Source: Bordetella genomosp. 2
GTDB lineage: Bacteria; Pseudomonadota; Gammaproteobacteria; Burkholderiales; Burkholderiaceae_B
Assembly: GCF_002261345.1 (NCBI RefSeq)
Contig: NZ_NEVT01000008.1
Location: 459,844 to 523,843 of the forward strand
Length of the DNA stretch: 64,000 nt
Direction of reading: 5' to 3'
Shown here piece after piece: positions 17,368 to 26,000 of the stretch. Both the position numbers and the translations under genes were made by a program. Each line of letters opens with the position of its first letter. Within the stretch, counting starts at the first letter, position 1. A model generated the notes under the pieces. The model was not told the origin of the DNA. It did not search any database and saw nothing but the letters and a program-made list of their open reading frames with translations.

Positions 17368-18285
17368 ATGGATATCCAGCTCAACGACATCGCGCTGTTC
17401 GTCGAAGTCGCCAAGCGCAAGAATTTCAGCCACGCCGCTGAAGCCCTGAATATTCCCGCCTCGACGCTGTCGCGGCGGGTCAGCGAGCTTGAACAGAGCA
17501 TCGGCATGAAGCTGCTGAACCGCAGCACGCGCCGCATCGAGCTGACCGAGGCCGGGCTGGTGTACTTCGAGCGGTGCCGCCCCATCGTGGAAGAAGCCCG
17601 CGTGGCGCACGACCAGCTGCTGGACATGGCGGCGCAGCCCAAGGGCCGGCTGCGCATCTCCATGCCGTCGAGCCTGGCCCAGTTGTTCCTGCCGGCGGTG
17701 ATCCGCGAATTCCGCACGCTGCACCCGGACATCGAATGCGATTTCGACCTGAACATGCAGCACATCGATCCCATCAGCAATCCGTACGACCTGGTGCTGC
17801 GGTTCGGCAAGCAGCCGGACTCCAGCCTGGTGGCCCGCCAGATCGTCCTGATGCAACACCGCCTGTACGCCTCGCCGCAGTACCTGGCCTTGCATGGCGA
17901 ACCGCGCGCGCCGGCCGACCTGGGCCATCACGAATGCCTGCGGCCGGCCATGAGCGAAGCGTTTTCGTACTGGGTGCTGCATTCGGGCGAAAAGGTCGAA
18001 CGCGTCGCGGTGTCGGGCCGGCTGGCGGCCAACAACATCGGCATGCTGTCGCGCCTGGCTAGCCAGGGGCTGGGCATCGCGCCGCTGCTGGTGTTCGACA
18101 CCATCGGCCAGCCGATCCGCAACAAGGGCCTGGTGCCGGTGCTGCCCGACTGGACGCTGACGCCGGTGCCGCTGTTTGCCTTGCTGCCGTCGCGCGCCAT
18201 TCCCGCCAAGACGCGCGCTTTCCTGGACTTCATCCAGCCGCGGCTCAGCGAGCCCGCTTCCTGGGCAATGGCCGAAGCCGCCTGA
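17368..18285 (+). CDS. LysR-family transcriptional regulator
   Basis: LTTR of 305 residues of the group that resembles AaeR/DmlR. The HTH is at residues 1-60 (FSHAAEALNIPASTLSRRVSELEQ), followed by the effector domain with LVLRFGKQPDSSLVARQI near residue 142. It starts at the ATG 17368, preceded by GAAGAGC. The neighbours are a divergent DUF4148 gene and convergent apt, neither an obvious target, so its regulon may be elsewhere. The inverted repeat at 17305-17319 may be its own operator. Confidence 0.88.
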   Translation: MDIQLNDIALFVEVAKRKNFSHAAEALNIPASTLSRRVSELEQSIGMKLLNRSTRRIELTEAGLVYFERCRPIVEEARVAHDQLLDMAAQPKGRLRISMPSSLAQLFLPAVIREFRTLHPDIECDFDLNMQHIDPISNPYDLVLRFGKQPDSSLVARQIVLMQHRLYASPQYLALHGEPRAPADLGHHECLRPAMSEAFSYWVLHSGEKVERVAVSGRLAANNIGMLSRLASQGLGIAPLLVFDTIGQPIRNKGLVPVLPDWTLTPVPLFALLPSRAIPAKTRAFLDFIQPRLSEPASWAMAEAA

Positions 18286-18294
18286 ACGGCCGGC

Positions 18295-18843
18295 CTATTC
18301 CGCGCTGTCGTAGCTGCAGACCGTGAACAGCGGCGTGCCGGTGGCGGCCACCTTGCCGGAGCCGCCCAGCTCGGGCAGGTCGATGATGGCGGCGGCCTCG
18401 ACCACATTGGCGCCCAGGCGCTGCAGCAGCTTGATGGCGGCCAGCATGGTGCCGCCGGTGGCGATCAGGTCGTCGACCAGCAGCACGCGCTGGCCAGTGC
18501 GCACCGAATCGGTGTGCATTTCGACGGAAGAATTGCCGTATTCGAGGGTGTATTCCTCGGCCACGGTGCGAAACGGCAGCTTGCCCTGCTTGCGCACCGG
18601 CACGAAGCCGAGGTTCAGTTCGTAGGCCAGCACGCTGCCGATGATGAAGCCGCGCGCGTCCACGCCGGCCACCAGGTCGAGGCGCTGGCGCATGTAGCGG
18701 TAGACGAACAGGTCGATCAGGACGCGGAAGGTGCGCGGATCCTGCAGCAGCGGAGTGATGTCGCGGAAGATCACGCCGGGCCGGGGCCAATCGGGGACGC
18801 TGCGGATGGTGCGCCGGATGAGTTCGGCGGTGTCGGTCTGCAT
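18295..18843 (-). CDS. apt: Adenine phosphoribosyltransferase
   Basis: Purine salvage enzyme converting adenine and PRPP to AMP. The 182-residue product has the type I phosphoribosyltransferase fold: [10 protein letters not shown] near residue 26, the flexible-loop region VRKQGKLPF, and the PRPP motif [14 protein letters not shown] (about residues 120-133). The length is normal for Apt. It lies downstream of the cydC end on the same strand with a 52-base gap, so read-through from the cyd operon is possible but a separate promoter is also plausible. Confidence 0.93.
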   Translation of the reverse strand: MQTDTAELIRRTIRSVPDWPRPGVIFRDITPLLQDPRTFRVLIDLFVYRYMRQRLDLVAGVDARGFIIGSVLAYELNLGFVPVRKQGKLPFRTVAEEYTLEYGNSSVEMHTDSVRTGQRVLLVDDLIATGGTMLAAIKLLQRLGANVVEAAAIIDLPELGGSGKVAATGTPLFTVCSYDSAE

Positions 18844-18895
18844 GGGAACGCCCCGGAAAAATGAAGCAAGGCGAACTATAACCGTGTGGCCGATG

Positions 18896-20578
18896 TTAGG
18901 CCAGATCGGCGGCCGCCAGGCGGCCGCCGCGCAACCGCAGGCAGCGGTCCACCGTGCCGGGCGGCAGGCTGGCGTGCGTGACCAGGATCACGGTGCGGCC
19001 GCGCGCCGCGCCGGCCAGGTCGCGGAAGAACGCCTCCTGCGTGGCCATGTCCAGGCCCGCGGTCGGCTCGTCCAGGGCCAGGACCGGCGCAGGCGACAAC
19101 AGGGCGCGCGCCAGGCACAGGCGGCGCGCCTGGCCGGCCGACAAGCTGGCGCCCGTCTCGCCGACCCAGGTATCCAGCCCGTCCGGCAGGCTGCGCACGA
19201 ATTCGCCCAGGCGCGCCGCGTCCAGGGCCGACCACAAGGCGGCATCGGCGGCGCCGGGCGCGCCGATCAGCAGGTTGGTGCGCAGCGTGCCGAGGAAAAC
19301 CGGCGCATCCTGGCTCAGCCATGCCACGCGCCGATGCAGTTCGGCCTGGGCGGCGTGGCGCACGTCCACGCCGCCGAAGCTCACTCGACCGGATCGGGGG
19401 TCTTCGAGCCGCAACAGGAGCTGCAACAGCGTGGACTTGCCGGCCCCGCTGGGGCCGATGATCGCGACGCGTTCCCCCGGGGCGATGCGCAGATCGATCC
19501 CGTCGAGCACCGCCGGCCCGGCCTGCCCGTCGGCGGCCGGATAAGCGAAATGGACCTGCTGGAACTCGACCGCCCCGCTGATCGGCAAGGCTTGCGGCGC
19601 GGCGGGGTCGCGCTGGTCGGGCGACTGTTGCATGACCGCCCCGATGCGCCCGGCGGCGGCCACCGCGCCGCCCAGCCGCGCGGCGCCGCGCATCAGCGGC
19701 CCGGCCACCTCGAACAGGCCGAGCACGGCCAGCAGCAGGCCGGCCAGCAGCGGGCCGCCGAGCTCGCCGCGCGCCAGCGCGTCGAGCCCGAACCACAGGA
19801 CCGCCACCACACAACCGCCGGCGGCGACCTGCAACAGCCACAGGCCGGCCGCGGCCGTGCGGGCCTGCGCGTCGCGCGCCCGGGCCGCCGCGGCGCACTG
19901 GCCGGCGAAGCGCGCGCGAGCCTGGCCGGCGGCATGCAGGACGACCAGGTCGGCGTGGCCTTGCACGGCTTCCAGGGTGGCGGCGCGCAGGGCGGCCAGG
20001 CTTTCCTGGGCGGCACGGCCCGGCCGGCGCGCGGCCAGGGCCAGCCAGGCCGGGATCGCCAGGGTGACGATGCCCATGGCCAGCGCGAGGATCGCGCCCG
20101 CGACGGGCAGCCGGTACCCGAGCACGCCGGCCAGCAATGCGCCGGCGGCGGCGGCGGTCGCAACGGGCGCCAGTACATGGAGGAAGACCGTGTCCAGCGC
20201 ATCGACATCGCCGGTCAGCCGGGCCACCAGGTCGCCGCCGCGATACCGCGCCAGTTGCCGCGGCGTCAGGCGCACCAGGGCGTCGAACACCCGCGTGCGC
20301 AGGTCGGTCAGCAGGCGCAGCGTGGCGGCATGGCCGACCAGCCGCTCGGCATAGCGCGAGGCGATGCGCACGAACGACAGCAGTCGCACCAGGGCCGACG
20401 GCACGAAGAGATTGAATGCCGTGCCGGCGCCGGCCAGCGCGGCGGCGCTGAGGAACCAGCCCGATACGCCCAGCAGGCCGACGCCGGCGGCGATGGTAAG
20501 CAAGGCCAGCGCGAGGGCCGCCAGCAGGCCGCGCCAGCGGCGGCGATACAGCGGCAGCAGCAGGCGCAGCGACCTCAT
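18896..20578 (-). CDS. cydC: Heterodimeric ABC exporter CydC (cytochrome bd assembly)
   Basis: Half of the CydDC ABC transporter, required for cytochrome bd maturation and linked to thiol/heme handling. The 560-residue product has an N-terminal six-helix membrane domain (about 1-310) and a C-terminal nucleotide-binding domain with Walker [10 protein letters not shown], signature LSAGQ (instead of LSGGQ) and Walker B VLALDEP. Its ATG overlaps the cydD stop by four bases. In this family one of the two ATP sites is often degenerate, which may fit the altered signature. It is the last gene of the cyd operon. Confidence 0.9.
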   Translation of the reverse strand: MRSLRLLLPLYRRRWRGLLAALALALLTIAAGVGLLGVSGWFLSAAALAGAGTAFNLFVPSALVRLLSFVRIASRYAERLVGHAATLRLLTDLRTRVFDALVRLTPRQLARYRGGDLVARLTGDVDALDTVFLHVLAPVATAAAAGALLAGVLGYRLPVAGAILALAMGIVTLAIPAWLALAARRPGRAAQESLAALRAATLEAVQGHADLVVLHAAGQARARFAGQCAAAARARDAQARTAAAGLWLLQVAAGGCVVAVLWFGLDALARGELGGPLLAGLLLAVLGLFEVAGPLMRGAARLGGAVAAAGRIGAVMQQSPDQRDPAAPQALPISGAVEFQQVHFAYPAADGQAGPAVLDGIDLRIAPGERVAIIGPSGAGKSTLLQLLLRLEDPRSGRVSFGGVDVRHAAQAELHRRVAWLSQDAPVFLGTLRTNLLIGAPGAADAALWSALDAARLGEFVRSLPDGLDTWVGETGASLSAGQARRLCLARALLSPAPVLALDEPTAGLDMATQEAFFRDLAGAARGRTVILVTHASLPPGTVDRCLRLRGGRLAAADLA

Positions 20579-22314
20579 GCGGGCTCCAGCGTGCCGCGCG
20601 CCAGGCGCACGACGCGCGGCAGGCGCGCCGCCACGGCGGGCGCATGGGTTGCCAGCAGCAAGGTGCGGCCGCGGGCAAAGGACAGGATTTCGTCCAGCAC
20701 CTGCACCTGGGTGACATCGTCCAGGTGGGCCGTGGGCTCGTCCAGCAGGATCAGCCCAGGGTCGCGCAGGAACAGCCGCGCCAGGGCGACCCGCTGCATC
20801 TGCCCGCCGGACAGGCCGTGGCCGCCCTCGCCCAACTGCGTCTGCAGTCCGGCCGGCATGGCCTGCGTGAAGGCCAGCACATGGGCGCGGCGGGCGGCCT
20901 CGCGCACTTGTCCATCGGTGGCATCGGGGCGCCCCAGGCGGATGTTGGCGGCAATGCTGCCGGCGAACAGGTAAGGCCGCTGCCCGATCAGGGCCACGCG
21001 GGCGCGCAATGCCGCCTCGTCCCAGTCCGCCAGCGGCCGGCCGTCGATACGGATCTCGCCGGCGCAGGGCCGCAGCCGGCACAAGGCTTCGAGCAACGTG
21101 GTCTTGCCCGCGCCGCTGGCGCCCATCAGCGCCATATGGGCGCCAGCCGGCAGGTCGAGCCGCGCTGCGTCGAGCACCGGGACGGGCCGTCCGGCGACCG
21201 GCACGGTCAGGCCGCGCGCCTGCAACGCGGCCGCCCCGGACCCGGCCGGCACGGGCGCCTGGGACGGCTGGCGCGGCGCGGCCGCCTCGGGCAGCCCGTC
21301 GAAGACCTGGGCGATCTGCGCCACCGCCGCGCGGGCGGCGGCCCGGTCGTGGTAATGGGCGGCGAACTGGCGCAGCGGCGCATAGACTTCCGGCGCCATC
21401 AGCAGGCAGAAGAACCCGGTCTGCAGGGTCAGCGGCGTAGCGCGCAGGTCGAGAAACCCCAGGTAGGTAAGGCCGAAATACACGGCGATACCCGCCACGC
21501 CGAGCGCCGCGAAAAACTCGAGCACGGCCGATGACAGGAAGGCGATGCGCAGCACGGCCATCGTGCGCCGCCGCAGGGCCTCGCTGGCCGCGGCCACGGC
21601 CTGCCCCTCGGCCTCGGCGCGGCCATACAGTTTCAGGGTGACCAGGCCGCGCAGCCGGTCGGCGAAAAAGCCCGACAGCCGGGCGAAGGCGCGCAAATGG
21701 CGGCGGCTGGCCGCCTCGGCGCCCCACCCCACCAACGCCATGAACAGCGGGATCAGCGGCGCGGTGACCAGCAGCAGCACCCCCGCCACCAGGTCGAATG
21801 GCAGCAACGCCACGGCAAACGCCGGCGGCAGTACCGCCGCCGCGATCACGGCCGGCAGGTAGCGGGAGAAAAAACCGTCGAGCGCATCGACCTGGTCGAC
21901 CACTGCGCTGGCCAGCTCACCCGAAACGCGCGTGCGCGACCAGGCGGGACCCTGCGCGAGCAGGCGCTCGAACAGGGCCAGCCGGACCGACTGCTTGATG
22001 CGCTCGGCGGCGCGCGCGCTGGCGCGCTCGGCCAGCCAGGCCAGCCCGGCGCGGGCCAGCATCAGCCCGGCGATCACGCCGATGGCGCCGGCCAGTTCGG
22101 CGCGCGGCGCCTGTCCCGCAATGGCGGCGTCGAGCAGGCGCGCCAGCCACCAGGCCTGCAGCAGCAACAACACGCCGCCGGCCAGGGGCGCCGCCGCGGC
22201 CAGGCCGAGCGGCCCGCGCACGGTGCGCGCCTGCGCCGCCAGCCAGCGCGCGTGTTCGGGCGACGACGGGCGCGACGCGGCGGGGTCGCGCTCCAGGCCC
22301 GCGATACCGCTCAC
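20575..22314 (-). CDS. cydD: Heterodimeric ABC exporter CydD (cytochrome bd assembly)
   Basis: Partner of CydC, 579 residues, with a membrane domain (about 40-340) and an ATPase domain containing Walker A GASGAGKTT, signature LSGGQMQR and Walker B LILLDEP. CydDC is needed for assembly of functional cytochrome bd. It starts with GTG at 22314 inside a GTGA overlap with cydX and ends in ATGA with cydC, so both junctions are coupled. The MxxxWL signature of CydD (ARWLAAQARTVRGPL near residue 22) is present. Confidence 0.9.
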   Translation of the reverse strand: MSGIAGLERDPAASRPSSPEHARWLAAQARTVRGPLGLAAAAPLAGGVLLLLQAWWLARLLDAAIAGQAPRAELAGAIGVIAGLMLARAGLAWLAERASARAAERIKQSVRLALFERLLAQGPAWSRTRVSGELASAVVDQVDALDGFFSRYLPAVIAAAVLPPAFAVALLPFDLVAGVLLLVTAPLIPLFMALVGWGAEAASRRHLRAFARLSGFFADRLRGLVTLKLYGRAEAEGQAVAAASEALRRRTMAVLRIAFLSSAVLEFFAALGVAGIAVYFGLTYLGFLDLRATPLTLQTGFFCLLMAPEVYAPLRQFAAHYHDRAAARAAVAQIAQVFDGLPEAAAPRQPSQAPVPAGSGAAALQARGLTVPVAGRPVPVLDAARLDLPAGAHMALMGASGAGKTTLLEALCRLRPCAGEIRIDGRPLADWDEAALRARVALIGQRPYLFAGSIAANIRLGRPDATDGQVREAARRAHVLAFTQAMPAGLQTQLGEGGHGLSGGQMQRVALARLFLRDPGLILLDEPTAHLDDVTQVQVLDEILSFARGRTLLLATHAPAVAARLPRVVRLARGTLEPA

Positions 22315-22436
22315 GCGTCGCCGGAGGGCTTGGCCGGGTCGTGTTCAGCGCCTTCGCGCAGTTCGAACCACATGGCATTCAGGATGGCGAACGCGCAGGC
22401 CAGGCTCAAGCCGAGAATCCACGAGAAATACCACAT
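22311..22436 (-). CDS. cydX: Cytochrome bd small subunit CydX
   Basis: A 41-residue single-helix membrane protein (MWYFSWILGLSLACAFAILNA then MWFELRE), the conserved CydX/YbgT pattern that stabilises the CydAB oxidase. The ATG at 22436 follows TAGGAGC, the end of cydB, by only a few bases, and the stop overlaps the cydD GTG by four bases. It is too short for many gene finders, but position, length and the W-Y-F-x-W-x-L-G motif make the call firm. Confidence 0.92.
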   Translation of the reverse strand: MWYFSWILGLSLACAFAILNAMWFELREGAEHDPAKPSGDA

Positions 22437-22445
22437 GAGCGGCTC

Positions 22446-23600
22446 CTAGTAAGAATTGGGCGTGCCGCCCACCGATTCCTGCGTGACCTTGCCGCGCATC
22501 ACGCGATAGACCCATGCGGTGTACACGGTGATGATGGGCAGGAAGAACAGCACGGCCAGCAGCATGATCCACAGCGTCAGCCGGCTGGACGAGGCGTCCC
22601 AGACGGTCAGGCCGAAACGCGGGTCGGTCGAGGACGGCATCAGGAACGGGAACAGCGCCAGCCCGACCGTGAGGATGACGCCGGCGATGGCCAGCGACGA
22701 CACGATGAACGCCAGCCAGTTGGCCCGCAGCGTCAAGAGCAGCGCCACCAGCAGCGCGCCGCCCACGCCCAGCGCGGGCGCGATCCAGGCCAGCGGCCAT
22801 TTCTCGAAATTGGCCATCCAGCCGCCGGGCTGCGCCGTCACCGCCTTGAGCAGCGGGTCGGAGGCCGCCATGGCGTTGGCCGGGCCGCTCAGGACATGGC
22901 CATCGATGCCGCCGGCCACCCAGACCCCGCCCGCCACGAACAGCGCCGCGGTCAGGATGGCGGCGACACGGCCGGCCTGCCGCGCGCGCTCGGCGACGGC
23001 GCCGTCGGTGCGCCAGGCCAGCACGATGGCGCCGTGCATGACCAGCATGGCCAGGCTCAGCAGGCCGGCCAGCAGCGCGAACGGGCTGAACAACTGGTAG
23101 AAGTGGCCGTGGTACACCGGCCGCAGCATGGCGCCGTCGAAACCGAACGGCACGCCGACGACCAGGTTGCCCATTGCCACGCCGAACACCAGCGAAGTCA
23201 CCACGCCCGACGCGCACAGGACGTTGTCCCAGGTCTGGCGCCAGCGCGTGCCTTCCATCTTGCTGCGGTACTTGAATCCCACCGGCCGCACGATCAGCGC
23301 CACCAGGGCCAGCATCATGGCCAGGTAGAAGCCCGAGAACGAGGCCGCATACAGCAGCGGCCAGGCCGCGAAGATGGCGCCCCCCGCGGTGATGAGCCAG
23401 ACCTGGTTGCCTTCCCAGACGGGGCCCACCACGTTGATCACCACGCGCCGCTCGATGTCGGTGCGCGCCACCACGGGCAGCAGCGCCGCCACGCCCAGGT
23501 CGAAGCCGTCCATGACCGCGAAACCGATCAGCAGCAGGCCCAGCAATACCCACCAGATGACCCGCAAGGTCGCGTAGTCGAAAGGAATGAGACTGTCCAT
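22446..23600 (-). CDS. cydB: Cytochrome bd oxidase subunit II
   Basis: Membrane subunit II of the high-affinity quinol oxidase (384 residues, several transmembrane helices). The start FDYATLRVIWWVLLGLLLIG and the motif GNQVWLITAGGAIFAAWP (about residue 59) are typical. With CydA and CydX it oxidises ubiquinol and reduces oxygen to water at low oxygen tension, and such oxidases tolerate cyanide, NO and peroxide. It begins 15 bases after cydA ends. Confidence 0.94.
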   Translation of the reverse strand: MDSLIPFDYATLRVIWWVLLGLLLIGFAVMDGFDLGVAALLPVVARTDIERRVVINVVGPVWEGNQVWLITAGGAIFAAWPLLYAASFSGFYLAMMLALVALIVRPVGFKYRSKMEGTRWRQTWDNVLCASGVVTSLVFGVAMGNLVVGVPFGFDGAMLRPVYHGHFYQLFSPFALLAGLLSLAMLVMHGAIVLAWRTDGAVAERARQAGRVAAILTAALFVAGGVWVAGGIDGHVLSGPANAMAASDPLLKAVTAQPGGWMANFEKWPLAWIAPALGVGGALLVALLLTLRANWLAFIVSSLAIAGVILTVGLALFPFLMPSSTDPRFGLTVWDASSSRLTLWIMLLAVLFFLPIITVYTAWVYRVMRGKVTQESVGGTPNSY

Positions 23601-23615
23601 TTGCGAGCTCCGTGG

Positions 23616-25193
23616 TCAGGCGGCGTCGATGGCCGCGATGGCGGGGTCGGCCGACGCCCCGGCAGAGACGGGCTTGTCCGGCTTCGGGCCGGCCTTGATG
23701 GCGTGCAGCATGACCTTCACGCCGATGACCAGCAACACCGTGTACAGCACCAGGAAGATAGTCAGGCTGATCAGCAGGTCGCTCATGGAGAGGCCCGAGG
23801 CCGCGTAGTAGGTGGGCAGCACGCCCTCGATCACCCACGGCTGGCGGCCGTACTCCGCCACGAACCAGCCGGACTCGATGGCGACCCATGGCAAGGGCAG
23901 GCTCCAGAGCGCCACCTTGAGCAGGGCCGGCCGGCTGTCGAGCCTGCCGCGCGAGGCGAGCCAGAAGGCCACGCCGAAGAACAGGATCAGGTACAGCCCC
24001 ACCGCGACCATGATGCGGAAGGCCCAGAACAGCGGCGCCACGTTCGGGATGGTGTCGAGCGCCGCCTGCTGGATATCGGCCTCGGTGACCTTGGAGAGGT
24101 CCGGCTGGTGGCGCTTGACCAGCAGCGCATAGCCCAGGTCGGGCCACAGCCGGTCGAGCGTCATGCGGGCTTCGGTGTCATTGGGGTTGGCGCGGATGCG
24201 CTCCATTGCCGCGTAGGCCTGCAGGCCCTCGCGGATGCGGAACTCGGCGCGCTTGACCAGGTCGTCGATGCCCAGCAGCGGCGTGGTGAGCGAGCGCGTG
24301 CCGATGATGCCCATGACGTAGGGAATCTCGATCGCGAAGTCGTTCTTGCGCTCGGCCTGGTTGGGAATGGCGAACAGGTTGAAGCTGGCCGGCGCGGGCT
24401 CGGTATGCCACATGGCCTCCATGGCCGCGATCTTCATCTTCTGGTGCTCGGTGGTCAGGTAGCCGCTTTCGTCGCCCAGCACCACTACGGACAGCGCCGA
24501 GGCCAGCCCGAAGCTGGCGGCCACCGCCATGGAGCGCTTGGCCAGGTCGACGTGGCGCCGCCGCAGCAGGTACCAGGCGCTGATCGACATGACGAACATG
24601 GCGCCGGCCACATAGCCGGCGCTGACCGTATGCACGAACTTGGCCTGCGCCACGGGGTTGAAGATGACCGCGGCGAAATCGGTCATCTCCATGCGCATGG
24701 TGTCGGGGTTGAACACCGCGCCCACCGGGTTCTGCATCCAGCCGTTGGCGATCAGGATCCACAGCGCCGAGAAGTTGGTGCCGAACGCGACCAGCCAGGT
24801 CACGATGAGGTGGCCGACCTTGGACAGGCGGTTCCAGCCGAAGAAGAACAGGCCGACAAAGGTGGCTTCCAGAAAGAAGGCCATCAGGCCTTCCAGCGCC
24901 AGGGGCGCGCCGAAGACGTCGCCGACGTAGTGGCTGTAGTACGACCAGTTCATGCCGAACTGGAATTCCATCACCACGCCGGTGGCCACGCCCAGCGCGA
25001 AGTTGATGCCGAACAGCGTGCCCCAGAACATGGTCATGCGGCGCCAGATGTCGCGGCCGGTCATGACGTACACGCTTTCCATGATGGCCAGTATGAAGGA
25101 CAGGCCCAGCGTGAGCGGCACGAAGATGAAGTGGTACATGGCTGTCGCGGCGAACTGGAAGCGCGACAGATTGACGACGTCGAGATCGATCAT
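23616..25193 (-). CDS. cydA: Cytochrome bd oxidase subunit I
   Basis: Heme-bearing subunit I (525 residues) of cytochrome bd. Candidate heme ligands are His21 (MYHFIF), His188 (KFVHTV) and the Met of FRIM; the quinol-site GRQPW motif (EYGRQPWVIEG) is intact. Length and the long segment between helices 6 and 7 fit the long Q-loop (E. coli CydA) type. The ATG at 25193 was chosen because GGGAG sits just upstream, overlapping the stop of the leader ORF; a TTG at 25217 would add eight residues. It is the first structural gene of cydABXDC. Confidence 0.94.
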   Translation of the reverse strand: MIDLDVVNLSRFQFAATAMYHFIFVPLTLGLSFILAIMESVYVMTGRDIWRRMTMFWGTLFGINFALGVATGVVMEFQFGMNWSYYSHYVGDVFGAPLALEGLMAFFLEATFVGLFFFGWNRLSKVGHLIVTWLVAFGTNFSALWILIANGWMQNPVGAVFNPDTMRMEMTDFAAVIFNPVAQAKFVHTVSAGYVAGAMFVMSISAWYLLRRRHVDLAKRSMAVAASFGLASALSVVVLGDESGYLTTEHQKMKIAAMEAMWHTEPAPASFNLFAIPNQAERKNDFAIEIPYVMGIIGTRSLTTPLLGIDDLVKRAEFRIREGLQAYAAMERIRANPNDTEARMTLDRLWPDLGYALLVKRHQPDLSKVTEADIQQAALDTIPNVAPLFWAFRIMVAVGLYLILFFGVAFWLASRGRLDSRPALLKVALWSLPLPWVAIESGWFVAEYGRQPWVIEGVLPTYYAASGLSMSDLLISLTIFLVLYTVLLVIGVKVMLHAIKAGPKPDKPVSAGASADPAIAAIDAA

Positions 25194-25203
25194 GGACAGC
25201 TCC

Positions 25204-25290
25204 CTAGCAGACAGCAAACCACGAAGGCACGCACATGCCGAGGTCGATACGACAGCAGGCCCGCGATGCGGGACGCCGCGGCAAGTTCAT
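25204..25290 (-). CDS. Putative Cys-rich leader peptide upstream of cydA
   Basis: A 28-codon ORF lies between the GbsR-type regulator and cydA with its own strong site (GAGGAG, seven bases from ATG). Its stop TAG overlaps the cydA Shine-Dalgarno GGGAG, 11 bases before the cydA start. The peptide has four cysteines (12, 13, 20, 28), with the C-terminal half CRIDLGMCVPSWFAVC, and no transmembrane helix, so it is not a CydX/CydH subunit. The arrangement fits a regulatory uORF whose translation controls cydA, for example by Cys availability. Function and translation are unproven. Confidence 0.5.
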   Translation of the reverse strand: MNLPRRPASRACCRIDLGMCVPSWFAVC

Positions 25291-25319
25291 GGGGATACTC
25301 CTCGATTTGTGCCGCGGTG

Positions 25320-25865
25320 TCATTCCCGGCCCCGCAGCTTGCCGGCAAAATCCAACACTTTTTGAACCTTGGTGCCCAGTTTCATCAGGCTTTGCAGCGT
25401 CTCGGGCGGCAGGCGGTGCACTTCGTCGAACCAGCCCGTGGACAATTCGATGAGCTCGAGCATTTCGCGCATGCGCTGCTGGGCATAGGCCTCGGAGGCG
25501 CCGGCGGGCGGCGCGAGCAGCGTGTCGCGCAACAGAGTGAGCGTGGGGTCGATTTCGCGCTTGCGCTTTTCTTCCATGAGGATGCGGAAGATTTCCCAGA
25601 CATCCTTGGGCGACTCGAAATAGTCGCGCCGGTCGCCCACCTGGTGCACCAGCTTGACCAGGCGCCACGACTGCAGCTCCTTGAGCCCCATGCTGACGTT
25701 GGAACGGGAAAAACCCAGGGCTTCGGCGATGTCGTCCGCGTGCAGCGGCTGCGGCGACAGGAACAGCAGGGCGTAGATCTGCCCCACGGTGCGGTTGACC
25801 CCCCACCGGCTGCCCATTTCGCCAAAATGCAGGACGAAGCGTTCGGTCTGGGGGCTGAGCGTCAT
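25320..25865 (-). CDS. GbsR/MarR-family transcriptional regulator
   Basis: A 181-residue winged-helix regulator of the GbsR group (MarR-like), with GEMGSRWGVNRTVGQIYALLF at about 15-35 and the recognition helix LGFSRSNVSMGLKELQSW at about 50-67. It precedes the cyd genes on the same strand with only the leader ORF between, so it probably regulates and is co-transcribed with cydABXDC. A large dyad over its promoter (25871-25919) is a likely autoregulatory operator. The signal is unknown. Confidence 0.85.
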   Translation of the reverse strand: MTLSPQTERFVLHFGEMGSRWGVNRTVGQIYALLFLSPQPLHADDIAEALGFSRSNVSMGLKELQSWRLVKLVHQVGDRRDYFESPKDVWEIFRILMEEKRKREIDPTLTLLRDTLLAPPAGASEAYAQQRMREMLELIELSTGWFDEVHRLPPETLQSLMKLGTKVQKVLDFAGKLRGRE

Positions 25866-25870
25866 AAAAA

Positions 25871-25930
25871 TTCTGTTACTTCGATTTCAGTAATTCCTGA
25901 AATTATCGAACCAACAGAAAGAGAATGCAA
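25871..25930 (-). promoter_or_regulatory. Promoter and dyad operator of the gbsR-like/cyd operon
   Basis: On the minus strand TTGCAT (25925-25930) and GATAAT (25902-25907) are separated by exactly 17 bases, a good sigma-70 layout. A nested dyad covers the -10 and start region: TTCTGTT (25871-25877) pairs with AACAGAA (25913-25919), TTCGAT (25880-25885) with ATCGAA (25905-25910), and TTTCAG (25885-25890) with CTGAAA (25897-25902). The position suits repression by the encoded regulator. Confidence 0.6.
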
Positions 25931-25972
25931 GCTCGTTGCGAATTGGCAAAGCAGCGTCCAGGCGGGAAAGCT

Positions 25973-25995
25973 AGGCGGGCACGACTGGCCCGCCT
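25973..25995 (-). terminator. Weak hairpin downstream of purT
   Basis: An 8-bp perfect stem AGGCGGGC / GCCCGCCT (25973-25980 and 25988-25995, 7-base loop) begins five bases after the purT stop. On the minus strand only AGCTTTCC follows, so the U-tract is poor; on the plus strand GCGTTTT follows. It may terminate purT transcription weakly before the cyd promoter. Confidence 0.4.
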
Positions 25996-26000
25996 GCGTT

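Noticed and set aside
25866..26000. An FNR/ANR site controlling the cyd operon
   Set aside because: No TTGAT-N4-ATCAA-like sequence is found; the dyad present has a different sequence and spacing.
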